58,533 nt of DNA from Pseudomonadota bacterium (lineage in GTDB: Bacteria > Pseudomonadota > Gammaproteobacteria > Acidiferrobacterales > Acidiferrobacteraceae), in contig JAJYGP010000032.1 in the NCBI GenBank assembly GCA_021785035.1, forward strand, positions 1 to 58,533, read 5' to 3'. This document shows positions 34,296-43,463 of the stretch, in pieces. Made by a program: the position numbers and the translations under genes. The notes beneath the pieces were generated by a model. The model was given only the letters and a program-made list of their open reading frames with translations. It ran no database searches and was not told the origin of the DNA. The stretch's first letter is position 1; each line of letters begins with the position of its first letter.

Positions 34296-36260
34296 TCAAT
34301 GGGACTTGGTGCGTTTGGCGATAGCCTTCAAAGCCTCGGCTCGCGCCTTGGGGCCGGCCTTCTGCAAAAGCGCTGGGCAATCCACCTTGTGACCCGGCGC
34401 GGTGTCGATCAAAGGCAAAAGCGCCGCAGCCGGAGTCAAGAGCGCCCCGAGGGCCACCGCCGCCCCGGCCCGCTCGATCAAGGCGGTTCGGTCTACGCTG
34501 AAGGTCGGCTTCTTGAACGTTCCGCCGACCTTCAAGGGCCCACGGGCACTGATAAGGCTTACGTGTTTGGGCTTTGTGTAAATGGTGAGGTGCAAGGTCT
34601 CGCTTCTCATGTTGATGGTGCCCTTTCCAAGAATGTTCGCCGCCGGCGTATCGACCAGGAAGGTGCGGGTCTTCACGAGCCCGTTGCGCATCCCAAAGCG
34701 GGCCACGGCGCACGGAATGCGCTCCTGTTTCATGCCGGATAGCCAGTCCAAGGCCGCATTGCCGACGTGGATTTGGGCGAGCGCCACATAGAGGTTGTTC
34801 ACGCTGCCCTGCGCAAGGGCAAGACCGAGATGACCGGTGGCATGGGCGGCCATGGCAGCGATGGAATTTCCGGGCGCAGCCAGCGCAAGGCGCCCCCCGA
34901 TGCGACCGGTGCCGGCGCTTTTAAACTTGATCTTCGGAAACAAAAGACGCAGGCGCAGGCCGCGGGCAATGGCACGCAGCTCGGTCTCGTAGAGGGGGCG
35001 GGAGGCGTTCATGGTGAGATCGGCATGAACGAGGCCGTCGGCCATCCCGAAATTCAAGGGGTCTAGATGGACCACGTTATTTTGCAGTACGAGGTGGGTG
35101 GCCAAATCCTGGATGCGCATGTGCGAGGCATACACATGCTCAGCGTGGTAAACGACATCGGCATTGAGCCTGAGAAGGTGGCTGCGCTTATAAGGCTTTG
35201 CGGGTAGGGCCTTCTTGGTGCTTTGGGCGTGGGCCACGACCCGCACGTGGCCATGGACCGTCTTCGGCTTGGCCTTCACAAAGCCGGCGAGATCCTTGAA
35301 ATTGAGACGGTGCGAGATCAGTACCGCATGAAGGTCCATGGGGTGGCCGGGGCGCACACTGATTGTGCCCTCAAGATCGCTCTTGCCGACAAGGCCCCGG
35401 AAACGGGCCAATGTCCAAGTCTTGTAGGCATATGTCAGCTGTCCCGAAATCCTAAAAGGCCCGGTCTCGGGCAACGGGAGGTTCGCGGCCTTATTGACGC
35501 GCCCAAGGCCTGAACCCACCAGCAACACATGAAGATTGACCCGTTTAAGCGCGAGCGGCCCGGTCAAGGCGCCGTCGATGCGCGCAAAGAAGCGCCCGAT
35601 GCGGATCTCGACCAAGACCGGGTAGGGGGCATGCGGCTTGGTCACGGTCGTAGGCGATCCCAGGGCGCCTGTCAGGGTAAACGGCGAGCCCTTATAACGG
35701 CCGTGGCCCGCCAGGAGGAGATGAGTCGAGGGCGTGCGACTGCGCACCGTCAGGACCAATTGGGTGTGGGCTTGCGTATCGTTCACCGTGACTAGGCCAT
35801 GGGTGATGACAAGACGCCCGATCTGTGGGAACGCAGTCGATGTTTTATGGGCCTTGGTGTGGGGGGTGAAGACCCAATTGGCGCGCGTGGGCGAAGGCTT
35901 ATCGAGGTGGACGTGCGGCCGGCGAAGGATAAGCTCGGGCAAGACGAGACGACCATGAAGCAAGGGCCACAGGACCACACGCAGACGCAACTGCTTTAGG
36001 CTCACCATGCGGCCGGGGGCCCAGCGGGGATTGGCAATAGTCAGGGAGTTTACGGTAATCCTTGGGGCAGTCGACCAATCGATAGTAACGGGTCCGTGGA
36101 TCACGACCCGGCGATGGAGCTTCACCCTCCCCTCGTGTTCGATCGCGGTCTTAAGGAGAGACGGGGCGAGGGTCACGAGAATCGCAAGCGTAATAACGAC
36201 CAGCAGAATCACGCCGCTCGTGACCTTTGCCCACAACGGGAGTTTTCTCTTCTGTGCCAC
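34296..36260 (-). CDS. AsmA-family protein
   Basis: This 654-residue protein has a short basic N-terminus and one transmembrane helix (VTSGVILLVVITLAILVTLA), followed by a long beta-rich region characteristic of the AsmA family: VVIHGPVTIDWSTAPRITV, LTIANPRWAPGRMVSL, VLWPLLHGRLVLPELILRR and a C-terminal domain with MRSETLHLTIYTKPKHVSL. AsmA proteins are inner-membrane-anchored periplasmic proteins linked to phospholipid transport and outer-membrane assembly. The start is GTG at 36260 with CGGAG upstream. The His/Lys content is high for the family. Confidence 0.8.
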   Translation of the reverse strand: MAQKRKLPLWAKVTSGVILLVVITLAILVTLAPSLLKTAIEHEGRVKLHRRVVIHGPVTIDWSTAPRITVNSLTIANPRWAPGRMVSLKQLRLRVVLWPLLHGRLVLPELILRRPHVHLDKPSPTRANWVFTPHTKAHKTSTAFPQIGRLVITHGLVTVNDTQAHTQLVLTVRSRTPSTHLLLAGHGRYKGSPFTLTGALGSPTTVTKPHAPYPVLVEIRIGRFFARIDGALTGPLALKRVNLHVLLVGSGLGRVNKAANLPLPETGPFRISGQLTYAYKTWTLARFRGLVGKSDLEGTISVRPGHPMDLHAVLISHRLNFKDLAGFVKAKPKTVHGHVRVVAHAQSTKKALPAKPYKRSHLLRLNADVVYHAEHVYASHMRIQDLATHLVLQNNVVHLDPLNFGMADGLVHADLTMNASRPLYETELRAIARGLRLRLLFPKIKFKSAGTGRIGGRLALAAPGNSIAAMAAHATGHLGLALAQGSVNNLYVALAQIHVGNAALDWLSGMKQERIPCAVARFGMRNGLVKTRTFLVDTPAANILGKGTINMRSETLHLTIYTKPKHVSLISARGPLKVGGTFKKPTFSVDRTALIERAGAAVALGALLTPAAALLPLIDTAPGHKVDCPALLQKAGPKARAEALKAIAKRTKSH

Positions 36261-36323
36261 AGTCGATCTCCGTGGCCATTGATGCTAGCGGGCCTAGGCT
36301 CGCTTCGGTATCCCCTCTTCGGC

Positions 36324-37982
36324 CTAACCCACAAACACGGTCGGGAGATCGATCACGTCGTCGATCCCCTCCCCATCTTTGGACAAGACAGCCAACGCTT
36401 GACGGCCATGGAGTCTGCGTACGACAAGCGCGGTAACAAGGGCCGTATCGCGGCGCCGATCATAGACAGCGCGCCCCAACAGGCGTTCAAAAAAATGGAT
36501 TGTATGAATGTCGTCGGTGCGTAAACAAAGTTTCTGCCGGAAATTTTGGAGCAAGGTATCGGCGAGATCACGATCACCGAGGGCTGCGTAGAAGCTTGCG
36601 ATCGATTGGGCCGATATCACCCCGAGAGTGCCGAAGGCGCGGCCCTTGTCCCAAAAGTTGAGGTCCGATAGGCCGTCTTTGTTGGCGCTCACAATTTCCT
36701 GATACTCATCGCAGAGAAACAGGACCGGACGCGTCCGTTCCTGAGTCGAGCGCCGCTGCATGTATTGAAAGAACCGAAGCTTGATAAACGTGTAGATGAC
36801 TTTCGCCCCCACGCCCCACACGGCTAGCGGGAGGTCGACGAGAAAGACGTCGCCCGCACCGAGGCTGTCTATGGTCAGGGCATCGACCGGAGGACAAAAG
36901 GCGTCGACCAGATCCGGATGGGTAAAGGGGGTCAGCACCTGGGCGGCGCTCGCCAATACGCCGGCGACGACCTTGGCATCAAAGCGCGCAAAAACGCCCT
37001 CATGATAGGACTGGTAGCTGCGTAAGAGGCGCAGCGCCTGGGGACTTAAGCCTACGGCCTCATGGGCGAGTTCCCGATCCCAGCGTTCACGCGCCTCATC
37101 ATGGAAGAGGTACTCGTAAAGGCCCGCCAAGCTATAGTGCTCGGGGAGAAAAGACAGGACCCCCAAGGCATTGCGACAGAGTTCGATGGCGGTGTCGATC
37201 CAAAATGGGTCGCTCGGCGAACCGGTAAGCAAGAGTGCCGACTTTAAAAAACCCGCGGCGGCCTCGGGGGTCAGACCACGCAAAAGATTAAAGGCCCGGC
37301 GCTTAGGACCGATTATGGTGAGCGTGCGATGGGCCGCGCGCCCAAGGCCCATGGCCGCCACCCCGAAATCGCCCTTAATGTCGAAGATCAAGCCACCCAC
37401 CCCGTGACGCAAACACTGCCATAAGACCGGCTGAATGACAGAGGTTGTCTTGCCTGAGCCAATCCCACCCAAAACAAGAAGATTTTGTCCCAGGTCTGAT
37501 GAGTCAAGAACAACCGGACGGCGTCCCGGGTCGCGATAATGGGCACGGTTGTGGAGAAGGCCTGTGCTGACGCCAAGCCACACCGTCAGTACCGGTTCAG
37601 GCTGGGGGCGCGATTTGAGGCAGCGTAAGAATCGGCTCAGGGCCGCGCCGGGGAGACCCAGCCATGCCAGAGCTATGAGCAGACGGTAGAGACGGTGCGA
37701 GCGCGGCTTGGGGCGAGCGAGCGGCCGGCCTCGGGGGACGGCATCCCAGCCGTCGGCGTTCGGGAGCTTCGAGCCTGGAGGAGCAGGATGGGCACGGACC
37801 CCTCGAGACAAGTGCTCGGCAAGCCGGTCTGTTTGGTACAAGAGGCCGTGCGCCTCGACTCGCTCACCGGCATCCATAAGCGCTCGTAGGCGTCGGCGAT
37901 CGGCACGATTACGGGTCTTAAAAGACGCTTGCGGTTTTACCGACGGCACCGGGTTTCTCCCGATAAAAAGCCAAGCTAGCAA
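36324..37982 (-). CDS. VirD4/TraG-like type IV coupling ATPase
   Basis: The product is an ATPase of the conjugative coupling-protein family: Walker A in LVLGGIGSGKTTSVIQPV, then GGLIFDIKGDFG, Walker B in PVLFLCDEYQEIVSANKDG, and GTLGVISAQSIASFYAAL. In conjugation it connects the relaxosome to a type IV secretion channel. The apparent start is TTG at 37982; an ATG at 37877 is an alternative that drops 35 unconserved basic residues. One hydrophobic stretch (LYRLLIALAWLGLPGAAL) precedes the ATPase. It is divergent from a relaxase gene 43 bases away. No other secretion genes are present, so this looks like a mobilisation remnant. Confidence 0.8.
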   Translation of the reverse strand: MLAWLFIGRNPVPSVKPQASFKTRNRADRRRLRALMDAGERVEAHGLLYQTDRLAEHLSRGVRAHPAPPGSKLPNADGWDAVPRGRPLARPKPRSHRLYRLLIALAWLGLPGAALSRFLRCLKSRPQPEPVLTVWLGVSTGLLHNRAHYRDPGRRPVVLDSSDLGQNLLVLGGIGSGKTTSVIQPVLWQCLRHGVGGLIFDIKGDFGVAAMGLGRAAHRTLTIIGPKRRAFNLLRGLTPEAAAGFLKSALLLTGSPSDPFWIDTAIELCRNALGVLSFLPEHYSLAGLYEYLFHDEARERWDRELAHEAVGLSPQALRLLRSYQSYHEGVFARFDAKVVAGVLASAAQVLTPFTHPDLVDAFCPPVDALTIDSLGAGDVFLVDLPLAVWGVGAKVIYTFIKLRFFQYMQRRSTQERTRPVLFLCDEYQEIVSANKDGLSDLNFWDKGRAFGTLGVISAQSIASFYAALGDRDLADTLLQNFRQKLCLRTDDIHTIHFFERLLGRAVYDRRRDTALVTALVVRRLHGRQALAVLSKDGEGIDDVIDLPTVFVG

Positions 37983-38025
37983 ACGTTATGGTCGACGCCT
38001 ACTCTCCAATCGCCGAGGATCCCGC

Positions 38026-38793
38026 GTGAATACCGTCCTTTTTGTGCGCAACATCTCCCGTGGCCAGGGGCAAAGCGTGGTGCGCGCGGCCGCCTACTGC
38101 GGACGCAGACGCCTTTATGATGAAAGGCTAGGAAAGACCTTTAATTTTACAAAACGGCCGGGGCTTGGCTATTCCGAACTGCGGCTTCCCGCCTACGTAA
38201 ATAATCCGGTCTTACACGATTCGGGCCGGCTTTGGAATGCTGTCGAGGCCCATCTTACCCGCGCCAACGCGCGGCTCGCCCGCGAACTGATCGTGCCATT
38301 GCCGCGCGGCTGGTCGCTTGAATCCCAGATCCTGCTTGTGCGCGGATTTTTGGAAGACGAGTTCGTGGCCCGCGGACACGCGGTCGATTGGCACGTCCAT
38401 CTCGACCAGCCACGCAACCCCCATGTTCATGCCTTGGTCAGCTTTCCGACTTGGGACACCAAAGGCTTTGCTCCTGCAGACAAAAATTGGGACCGGCGCG
38501 CCTGGCTTGTCAGCCTCCACGCTGTGTGGCGCAGGCACTGCGACCGCCAGGGACTAACGGCGTCATCTGATCCGGGTCGCGGAGGAGGGTCGCTCCATTT
38601 GGGCGGGGCACACGCCCTCTCCAAGCGTGGCGTCATCACGCGCCAAGGACAAAGACTCGCCGCCTTACGGGCCTTGTCCACCGTACGGCGCCCACACAAA
38701 TGGCCCGCATGGCTGCGGGTTCGCCTGCGCCGCCGGGACAATGTCGGACGTAAACGGCAGCGGGTTCGGGAAAGAGTGTTCCGCGACCGCTAA
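38026..38793 (+). CDS. MobA/MobL-family relaxase domain protein
   Basis: The 255-residue protein starts with GTG at 38026, seven bases after GAGG. It shows the relaxase fold of the MobA/MobL family: an N-terminal NTVLFVRNISRGQGQSVVR, then AAAYCGRRRLYDE with the candidate nucleophilic Tyr, the segment RELIVPLPRGWSLE, and the metal-binding histidines in WHVHLDQPRNPHVHALVSF. Full MobA proteins usually carry a long C-terminal helicase or primase part that is absent here. It may nick an oriT; the 43 bases between the two divergent genes are the obvious place to look. Confidence 0.8.
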   Translation: MNTVLFVRNISRGQGQSVVRAAAYCGRRRLYDERLGKTFNFTKRPGLGYSELRLPAYVNNPVLHDSGRLWNAVEAHLTRANARLARELIVPLPRGWSLESQILLVRGFLEDEFVARGHAVDWHVHLDQPRNPHVHALVSFPTWDTKGFAPADKNWDRRAWLVSLHAVWRRHCDRQGLTASSDPGRGGGSLHLGGAHALSKRGVITRQGQRLAALRALSTVRRPHKWPAWLRVRLRRRDNVGRKRQRVRERVFRDR

Positions 38794-39108
38794 CGCGCTC
38801 GCCAGAGGGGCCTTAGGCGCGGATCCCTGACAAGCCATGTCACCCCGACATCCACCGATACGGGTTGGCCGCACAAGCCCTACGGGCGATTTCTGCCATG
38901 ATGCTTTATCGGGTTAACATCCGATCGGCGCCTGCGATGAGCGAAATTTGGGTACGTTGGTCTGGCGCATAACCGTGGAGGACGAGACCGAGATCGTGCG
39001 CACACCGCTTGCCGAAGTTTTTTCGAACGAAACCTGCGCCCGAATAGCCGCAACGGGCCAAGCGACCGCACCCACGAGTCAGATGCCTTTATTCTAGCCC
39101 GTGCCCTT
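38794..39108. other. Intergenic, no gene recognised
   Basis: No supportable reading frame between the relaxase gene and the transporter remnant. The stretch contains degraded-looking sequence and no obvious hairpin or promoter. Confidence 0.4.
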
Positions 39109-39660
39109 ATGGTCGCGGTATCTCTTGGCTACTTTGTGGTTTGGCTTGACGTATCGAGGGTCAACCTAGGCCTGCCCGCGACTCAAGCCTCTTATCACGC
39201 CGACGTAGCGGCACTGCAGTGGATCACCATAGCCTACACCCAATTTTTTTCGATGCTTCTGCTATCGGCCGGAATACTGGGCGATCGCTATGGCGATAGG
39301 TGTTTTTTATCATAGGCCACGGCTTGTTCCTCACGAGTTCGCTGGCCTGCGCTTTTGCGCCTACGATCCTCCGCTAGACTCGCCGCGCGCTTTTTCCAAG
39401 GCTCTGGCACCGCCTTTATCGTCCCGAACCCACTTGCGGTCATAATGGTTTGGTTTGCGCTTCCCGTGGTAGACAGTCAATACAGCGAGATGCTGCCCGC
39501 GTTTAGAGTGGTATCGCTTGGCATGGACTTCATGACGTCGATGATTACTTCCCTTGCGCTGCTCTCGGTGGACCCGAAACGAAGCGGCATGATTTCGGCC
39601 GCCGTGAACCTCTTTCGTCAGATATCAGGGGCGTTCATGGCATCTGGCGCCAGAGGGTCC
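39109..39660 (+). pseudogene. MFS transporter (DHA2/EmrB-QacA type) remnant
   Basis: The first 68 codons read SLGYFVVWLDVSRVNLGLPA, LQWITIAYTQFFSMLLLSAG and ILGDRYGDR, the first three helices and loop motif of DHA2 drug-proton antiporters. The frame then stops at 39313-39315. A neighbouring frame continues with RLAARFFQGSGTAFIVPNPL (helix 4) and jumps to AFRVVSLGMDFMTSMITSLA and PKRSGMISAAVNLFRQISGA, which belong near the C-terminus. So there is at least one frameshift plus a large internal deletion. It cannot encode a functional transporter. Confidence 0.8.
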
Positions 39661-39958
39661 GGCTCACGAACGCATCCGCCGCTCAACGACTTGCGCAAAG
39701 AAAGGAGCTCTGCGCCCCCAGGCGCCGCCGAAACCAAGCGCTGTCGCGAGCCAAGCTTTGAGTTGAGTTTTCGTGACCAAGAGATCGGCGGTTGCGGCGT
39801 CTCGAAAGGCGCGTCATTTCCTTGTCATTCTGCCGTCTGTTACGGTCTCTGCCGGAAAAGGTCGCGGCATAAGATCCCCATTACCGTGGCGCATGGATGT
39901 GCTTGGTAGGAAGTAGTCGGAGAAATATCGGCGAACACAAGAGAGCGATCGACATGTG
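39661..39958. other. Intergenic, no gene recognised
   Basis: The open frame that continues from the transporter remnant becomes low-complexity and Arg/Ser/Cys-rich here, with no family resemblance. Nothing else was seen. Confidence 0.4.
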
Positions 39959-40471
39959 TCATACCATGCTCTGGCGATGAAACCGTGTGTTGTGGCAACT
40001 CGGGCAGGGCGGGATGTGGCCTGGTTTATAAAAGCAGAGACTGCCATGGCATTGATCGCAAACCAGCGTTCCTAGGCCCGTCATTTCCCCCGTGTGGTAG
40101 CCAGCGGCGTATGCTTGGATTCTGAGCTGGAGCAACTCTGCCGTAGTTTTGTTGGCGGCTTCGGAAAACATAGTCAAGAACGCCCGCTCCGTTAAGGCCG
40201 CGTCAAAGCCTAACCAATCCGCCAGTTCGTGACCAGTTCTACCTAGATAGTAGGCGGCATCCGTTAGATCGCGCTTAAGATAGTGTTCTAGCTGGGCTAT
40301 CTCACGCTCGCCCACCCGGCCCATAGCAATAAGCTCGCCCCGCGTCTCGCTGATCACGTGATGGAGGAGAGCGCCTGTGTGTCGGGCTTTTTGTAGGGCC
40401 TTTCCGAGCAACTCTCGGTACGCGTCACCAAGAGTTTCACGGTCTTCTGGCACTGGGGGCAAGTCTTTCAT
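39959..40471 (-). CDS. Zinc-ribbon protein (DUF1451/YbeL-like)
   Basis: This 170-residue protein has an N-terminal helical half (TLGDAYRELLGKALQKAR, IAQLEHYLKRDLTDAAYYL) and a C-terminal zinc ribbon with paired Cys (VCDQCHGSLCFYKPGHIPPC, then PSCHNTRFHR). The layout matches DUF1451 proteins such as E. coli YbeL, whose function is unknown. The ATG at 40471 follows GGGAG by six bases. Confidence 0.75.
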   Translation of the reverse strand: MKDLPPVPEDRETLGDAYRELLGKALQKARHTGALLHHVISETRGELIAMGRVGEREIAQLEHYLKRDLTDAAYYLGRTGHELADWLGFDAALTERAFLTMFSEAANKTTAELLQLRIQAYAAGYHTGEMTGLGTLVCDQCHGSLCFYKPGHIPPCPSCHNTRFHRQSMV

Positions 40472-40792
40472 AATAGCTCCCTATAGTATGAGTGGGAGCA
40501 ACAGCTCCCCTAGCAAGACGGGTAGCAAGATCATAGTGGCGCGATCGATAGGCCAAAGCAATACTCCCTTGCGGGCCCCTTAGAGTGACGTGTGCATACG
40601 GATCATGCCTGTGCCTTTCCCCGTCGGTTGCCGGCGTAATAGCGTCACCTTCTTACGCCATGGTGTCCATAAATTTTCTGCTCACGACAGCGGCGTGTCT
40701 CTTGTGCGGACAAGGCGGAAACCGCGCAAGGCCAAAGAGCCCCGCTTACCCCTTGGCCTACGGCCTAGAAGAAAAAATGCGCCAGCCCCTGT
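40472..40792. other. Intergenic, no gene recognised
   Basis: This region should hold the promoter of the zinc-ribbon gene on the minus strand and the 3' flank of the DUF3617-like gene. The plus-strand frames inside are not protein-like. Confidence 0.4.
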
Positions 40793-41206
40793 TTAACCGG
40801 AGGTGCAGATCGGCGACAACCAACGAGCCACGACAGACTCTTGGCTCCTAAAGACCCCCACCGGCGTTTGGACACGGGCGGCAATGTGGCCAGAATAACT
40901 TTTATGGTTTGGTCCGAGAGTCAGATGAATATCGGTACGCGTCGCTGCAACACCGCCATTCGGCATAGTCTGGTAGCAGACCTCGCGCCCCTGAACAGCG
41001 CGTCCTGTTTGCCGCCAAGAGACCACATGACATTTTTGGCCGGCCTGACGCACCATCCAGCCTGAAGCGGCGGCGCCGCGATCACAGGTTGTGTACGTCG
41101 TGTTGAGGTAAGGACTATGGACCGTCACGCGCCATTGCCCTAGGGCGAGGGTCGCCGCGTGAACCTGCAACCCAACGGTTATCAGCATAAGTCCCCAGAC
41201 ACGCAT
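40793..41206 (-). CDS. DUF3617-like secreted protein
   Basis: The 137-residue product begins with a signal-peptide-like MRVWGLMLITVGLQVHAAT, followed by LALGQWRVTVHSPYLNTTYT and three spaced Cys regions (TTCDRG, QKCHVV, REVCYQ), then a beta-rich C-terminus with IHLTLGPNHKSYSGHIAARV. The G-x-W opening and overall layout match the protein at 16327 and the larger one at 41540. GAGGGAG precedes the ATG. Probably periplasmic; function unknown. Confidence 0.6.
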   Translation of the reverse strand: MRVWGLMLITVGLQVHAATLALGQWRVTVHSPYLNTTYTTCDRGAAASGWMVRQAGQKCHVVSWRQTGRAVQGREVCYQTMPNGGVAATRTDIHLTLGPNHKSYSGHIAARVQTPVGVFRSQESVVARWLSPICTSG

Positions 41207-41539
41207 GGCTATCTCCCTCGAGTCTTTTTGATGAACGGAATTGTCGTCGCTAGAGCGTGCCGGGAAGATGGGTGTTTCGTCAAGCTAAAGGCCGTAGATT
41301 TCACATTGACCACAAAAGCCCGAAACGCGAGAATGTGCTGGGCGGGCTGCTTGGAGGCGGTGATGTCGCGCGCGGTGGCGGGGTTGAGGAATCAGGGGGC
41401 GGCACATATCTGCACCGACAACGGTTTAGGGCGGCACCGGGAAGATTACGACCAAGGTCGCCTCTCCATCAACAGACCGCGATCCGGCGGATCCATCGTT
41501 CCCAGCGCCCATCACTCAGCCTTCGCCACAAGGATATGT
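41207..41539. other. Divergent intergenic region
   Basis: This separates two divergent DUF3617-like genes and should contain both promoters. A TTGACC near 41308 is the best -35-like hexamer, but its -10 partner is weak. No palindrome was noticed. Confidence 0.35.
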
Positions 41540-42118
41540 ATGGCTAAACGCGCGCTTGCCAAAACCTTCGTTTTCTGGGGGATATTGGCATCCCAAGGAG
41601 CGTGGGCCGCCCACGGCTTTCGCCCCGGCTTATGGGCGGTCCGAGAGGTATTTACGGGCTCCTTGCGGCTCACAAGCCGTGGACTACGTTGCTTGCAGAA
41701 TCTGGGCCAAGGCCAAAATGGCGTAGCGGTGTTGGGCCCCGCCGGTGGACTTAGTGGTCCCGTGGCGATACACATAAAGCGCGGGGTCCATGAAACCAAA
41801 GTGGTATGGCGCGATAATCTCCGTCTTGGGCCAACGACCACCATCGACTATGGGCGATATACGTTTACAGATCGCGCGCGGGGTGATTTTTTACACGGCT
41901 CTTGGACCCGAACACAGACCTTCCCGGGTCGCACGACAATCATGCATGAGGCCTTGCAAGGCCACTGGGTCGCCCATACCTGCCCTGGCACCTTACCGTC
42001 TTCCACCCGGTCGTCCCCAACCCTTGCCGCTTTAGCCACCGAAACAGCGGCGCTTAAGGCTGGCGCTGCCAGCACGCGGGCCCAGCTCGCACAAATGAAG
42101 CAGGATGGTTTTCCCTAA
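41540..42118 (+). CDS. DUF3617-like secreted protein with C-terminal helix
   Basis: This 192-residue protein starts at the ATG at 41540, five bases after AAGGA. It has a signal peptide (LAKTFVFWGILASQGAWA) and then FRPGLWAVREVFTGSLRL, the PG-x-W opening of DUF3617. LRCLQNL, GPVAIHIKRGVHETKVVW, a beta-rich part and HTCPG follow. The last 40 residues (LAALATETAALKAGAASTRA) form a predicted amphipathic helix absent from the two shorter relatives. Longer in-frame starts upstream have no ribosome binding site. Function unknown, likely periplasmic. Confidence 0.6.
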   Translation: MAKRALAKTFVFWGILASQGAWAAHGFRPGLWAVREVFTGSLRLTSRGLRCLQNLGQGQNGVAVLGPAGGLSGPVAIHIKRGVHETKVVWRDNLRLGPTTTIDYGRYTFTDRARGDFLHGSWTRTQTFPGRTTIMHEALQGHWVAHTCPGTLPSSTRSSPTLAALATETAALKAGAASTRAQLAQMKQDGFP

Positions 42119-42154
42119 TGCGGCTTCTTGTACAGCCTACAAAGTCGGAACCTT

Positions 42155-42805
42155 CTACGGTTTTTGGTGAGAGAGCAGCACTAAATCATGTGCTGCTGCG
42201 GCATCCCCTTGCGCGGCCGCCCTCTTATACCAGTACAGGGCCTTAGCATAGCTTTGCACGACCCCTTGACCATGCTGGTAGAGGTAGGCGAGGTTGGTCT
42301 GCGCCAAACTATTCCCCTGCCGGGCCGCCTTCGTCCACCAGTAGGTGCCCTTCGCATAATTTTGTGGAACAGCTTCCCCGTACTCATAGAGAAACCCCAA
42401 GTTGACTTCAGCCAAGCTATACCCCTGCCGGGCCGCCTTGCGCCACCAATACACCACTTGCGCCGCATTCGGGGGGACACCCTGACCGCGAGCGTAATAA
42501 TAACCGAGCATGTATTCTCCGGGGGCAAATCCCTGGAGCGCCGCCTTGCGCATCCAGAACACGGCTTTGGTGAAGTTTTTTGGGACACCGTGACCGGTGT
42601 TCCAGTCATTCGCAAGATTAAACTGGGCGATGCGGTTTCCACCCCGAGCCAGAACGGTGAGTTGGCGCAAAGCCTTTCGGGCACCATGCACCGCTGAGCG
42701 TTCAACATGGCTAGGCGTCTGGACAGTCACCGCCCTTGCTGTGGGCATGAAAAGAAAGCACGGCATGGTGGCCCACAAAAAATGTTCAGATCTTGTGCCG
42801 TGCAT
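42155..42805 (-). CDS. Sel1-repeat (TPR-like) secreted protein
   Basis: This 216-residue protein has a hydrophobic N-terminus ending MPTARA, likely a signal peptide, and four Sel1 repeats of about 36 residues. They are recognisable by GYYYARGQGVP, GFLYEYGEAVP and AYLYQHGQGVV, each followed by YW-x-KAA-x-QG. Sel1 repeats form helical solenoids for protein-protein contacts, often in periplasmic or envelope proteins. GGGAGC precedes the ATG. The partner is unknown. Confidence 0.85.
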   Translation of the reverse strand: MHGTRSEHFLWATMPCFLFMPTARAVTVQTPSHVERSAVHGARKALRQLTVLARGGNRIAQFNLANDWNTGHGVPKNFTKAVFWMRKAALQGFAPGEYMLGYYYARGQGVPPNAAQVVYWWRKAARQGYSLAEVNLGFLYEYGEAVPQNYAKGTYWWTKAARQGNSLAQTNLAYLYQHGQGVVQSYAKALYWYKRAAAQGDAAAAHDLVLLSHQKP

Positions 42806-43033
42806 AAGCGCTCCCCGTATTGTGCTTCGACCTCGCTCCGTATCGCCAACCGTGGCCGGGCGAATCGCGCCTATTGTAACGCCTGCTGAGGCTTCTCGCT
42901 TGCTCTCCTAGCGATGAGGCCACTGTCTCCAACAGGTAGCCGCGGGAGCACGCTAGAGCATACGACCTTAGGTGGGTCAGAAACGCTTGCAGTTGTGGTA
43001 GCTTCGCTCCATTAAAGCCAGCGGGGTGATGCA

Positions 43034-43276
43034 ATGAGAGGAATAAGGGTGTTCGCAATTATCTCGGTCATCCTGGGAATTTTGGGCACAGTCTATGGAG
43101 GATTCAGTTACACCCATAAATCCAAGGAAGCGCAGCTCGGTCCGCTTTCTTTATCCGTCAAAAAGAAACATCATGTCAATATTCCTTTGTGGGTGGGTGT
43201 CGGTGCCGTGGTGATAGGTGGGGTCCTGTTGCTGATCGCCAGGAATGATCACACGACCGGAAACAGGCTCGGCTAG
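43034..43276 (+). CDS. Small two-helix membrane protein (DUF3185-like)
   Basis: The 80-residue protein has two hydrophobic helices (VFAIISVILGILGTVYGGF and IPLWVGVGAVVIGGVLLLIA) flanking a polar loop, AQLGPLSLSVKKKHHVNIPL. The layout resembles small DUF3185-type inner-membrane proteins of unknown function. G-rich sequence precedes the ATG. The 187 bases after it hold only a GC-rich inverted repeat near 43280-43310. Confidence 0.6.
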   Translation: MRGIRVFAIISVILGILGTVYGGFSYTHKSKEAQLGPLSLSVKKKHHVNIPLWVGVGAVVIGGVLLLIARNDHTTGNRLG

Positions 43277-43463
43277 GACAGGGACCCTGCCGGCCACGAC
43301 CGGTCCTCCTGATTTGTCACGGGATCAGCCATTGCGCAAGGGAAACGTCCTTGCTGCGGGAATCAGAGCCAACGAAATAGGTCCGGAGGAATGCGGTCCC
43401 ATAAAAAGACCGGGAGACCGTGAGAAACGCACACCGGGACCGGACGCGTTGGGGTCGCGAAGG

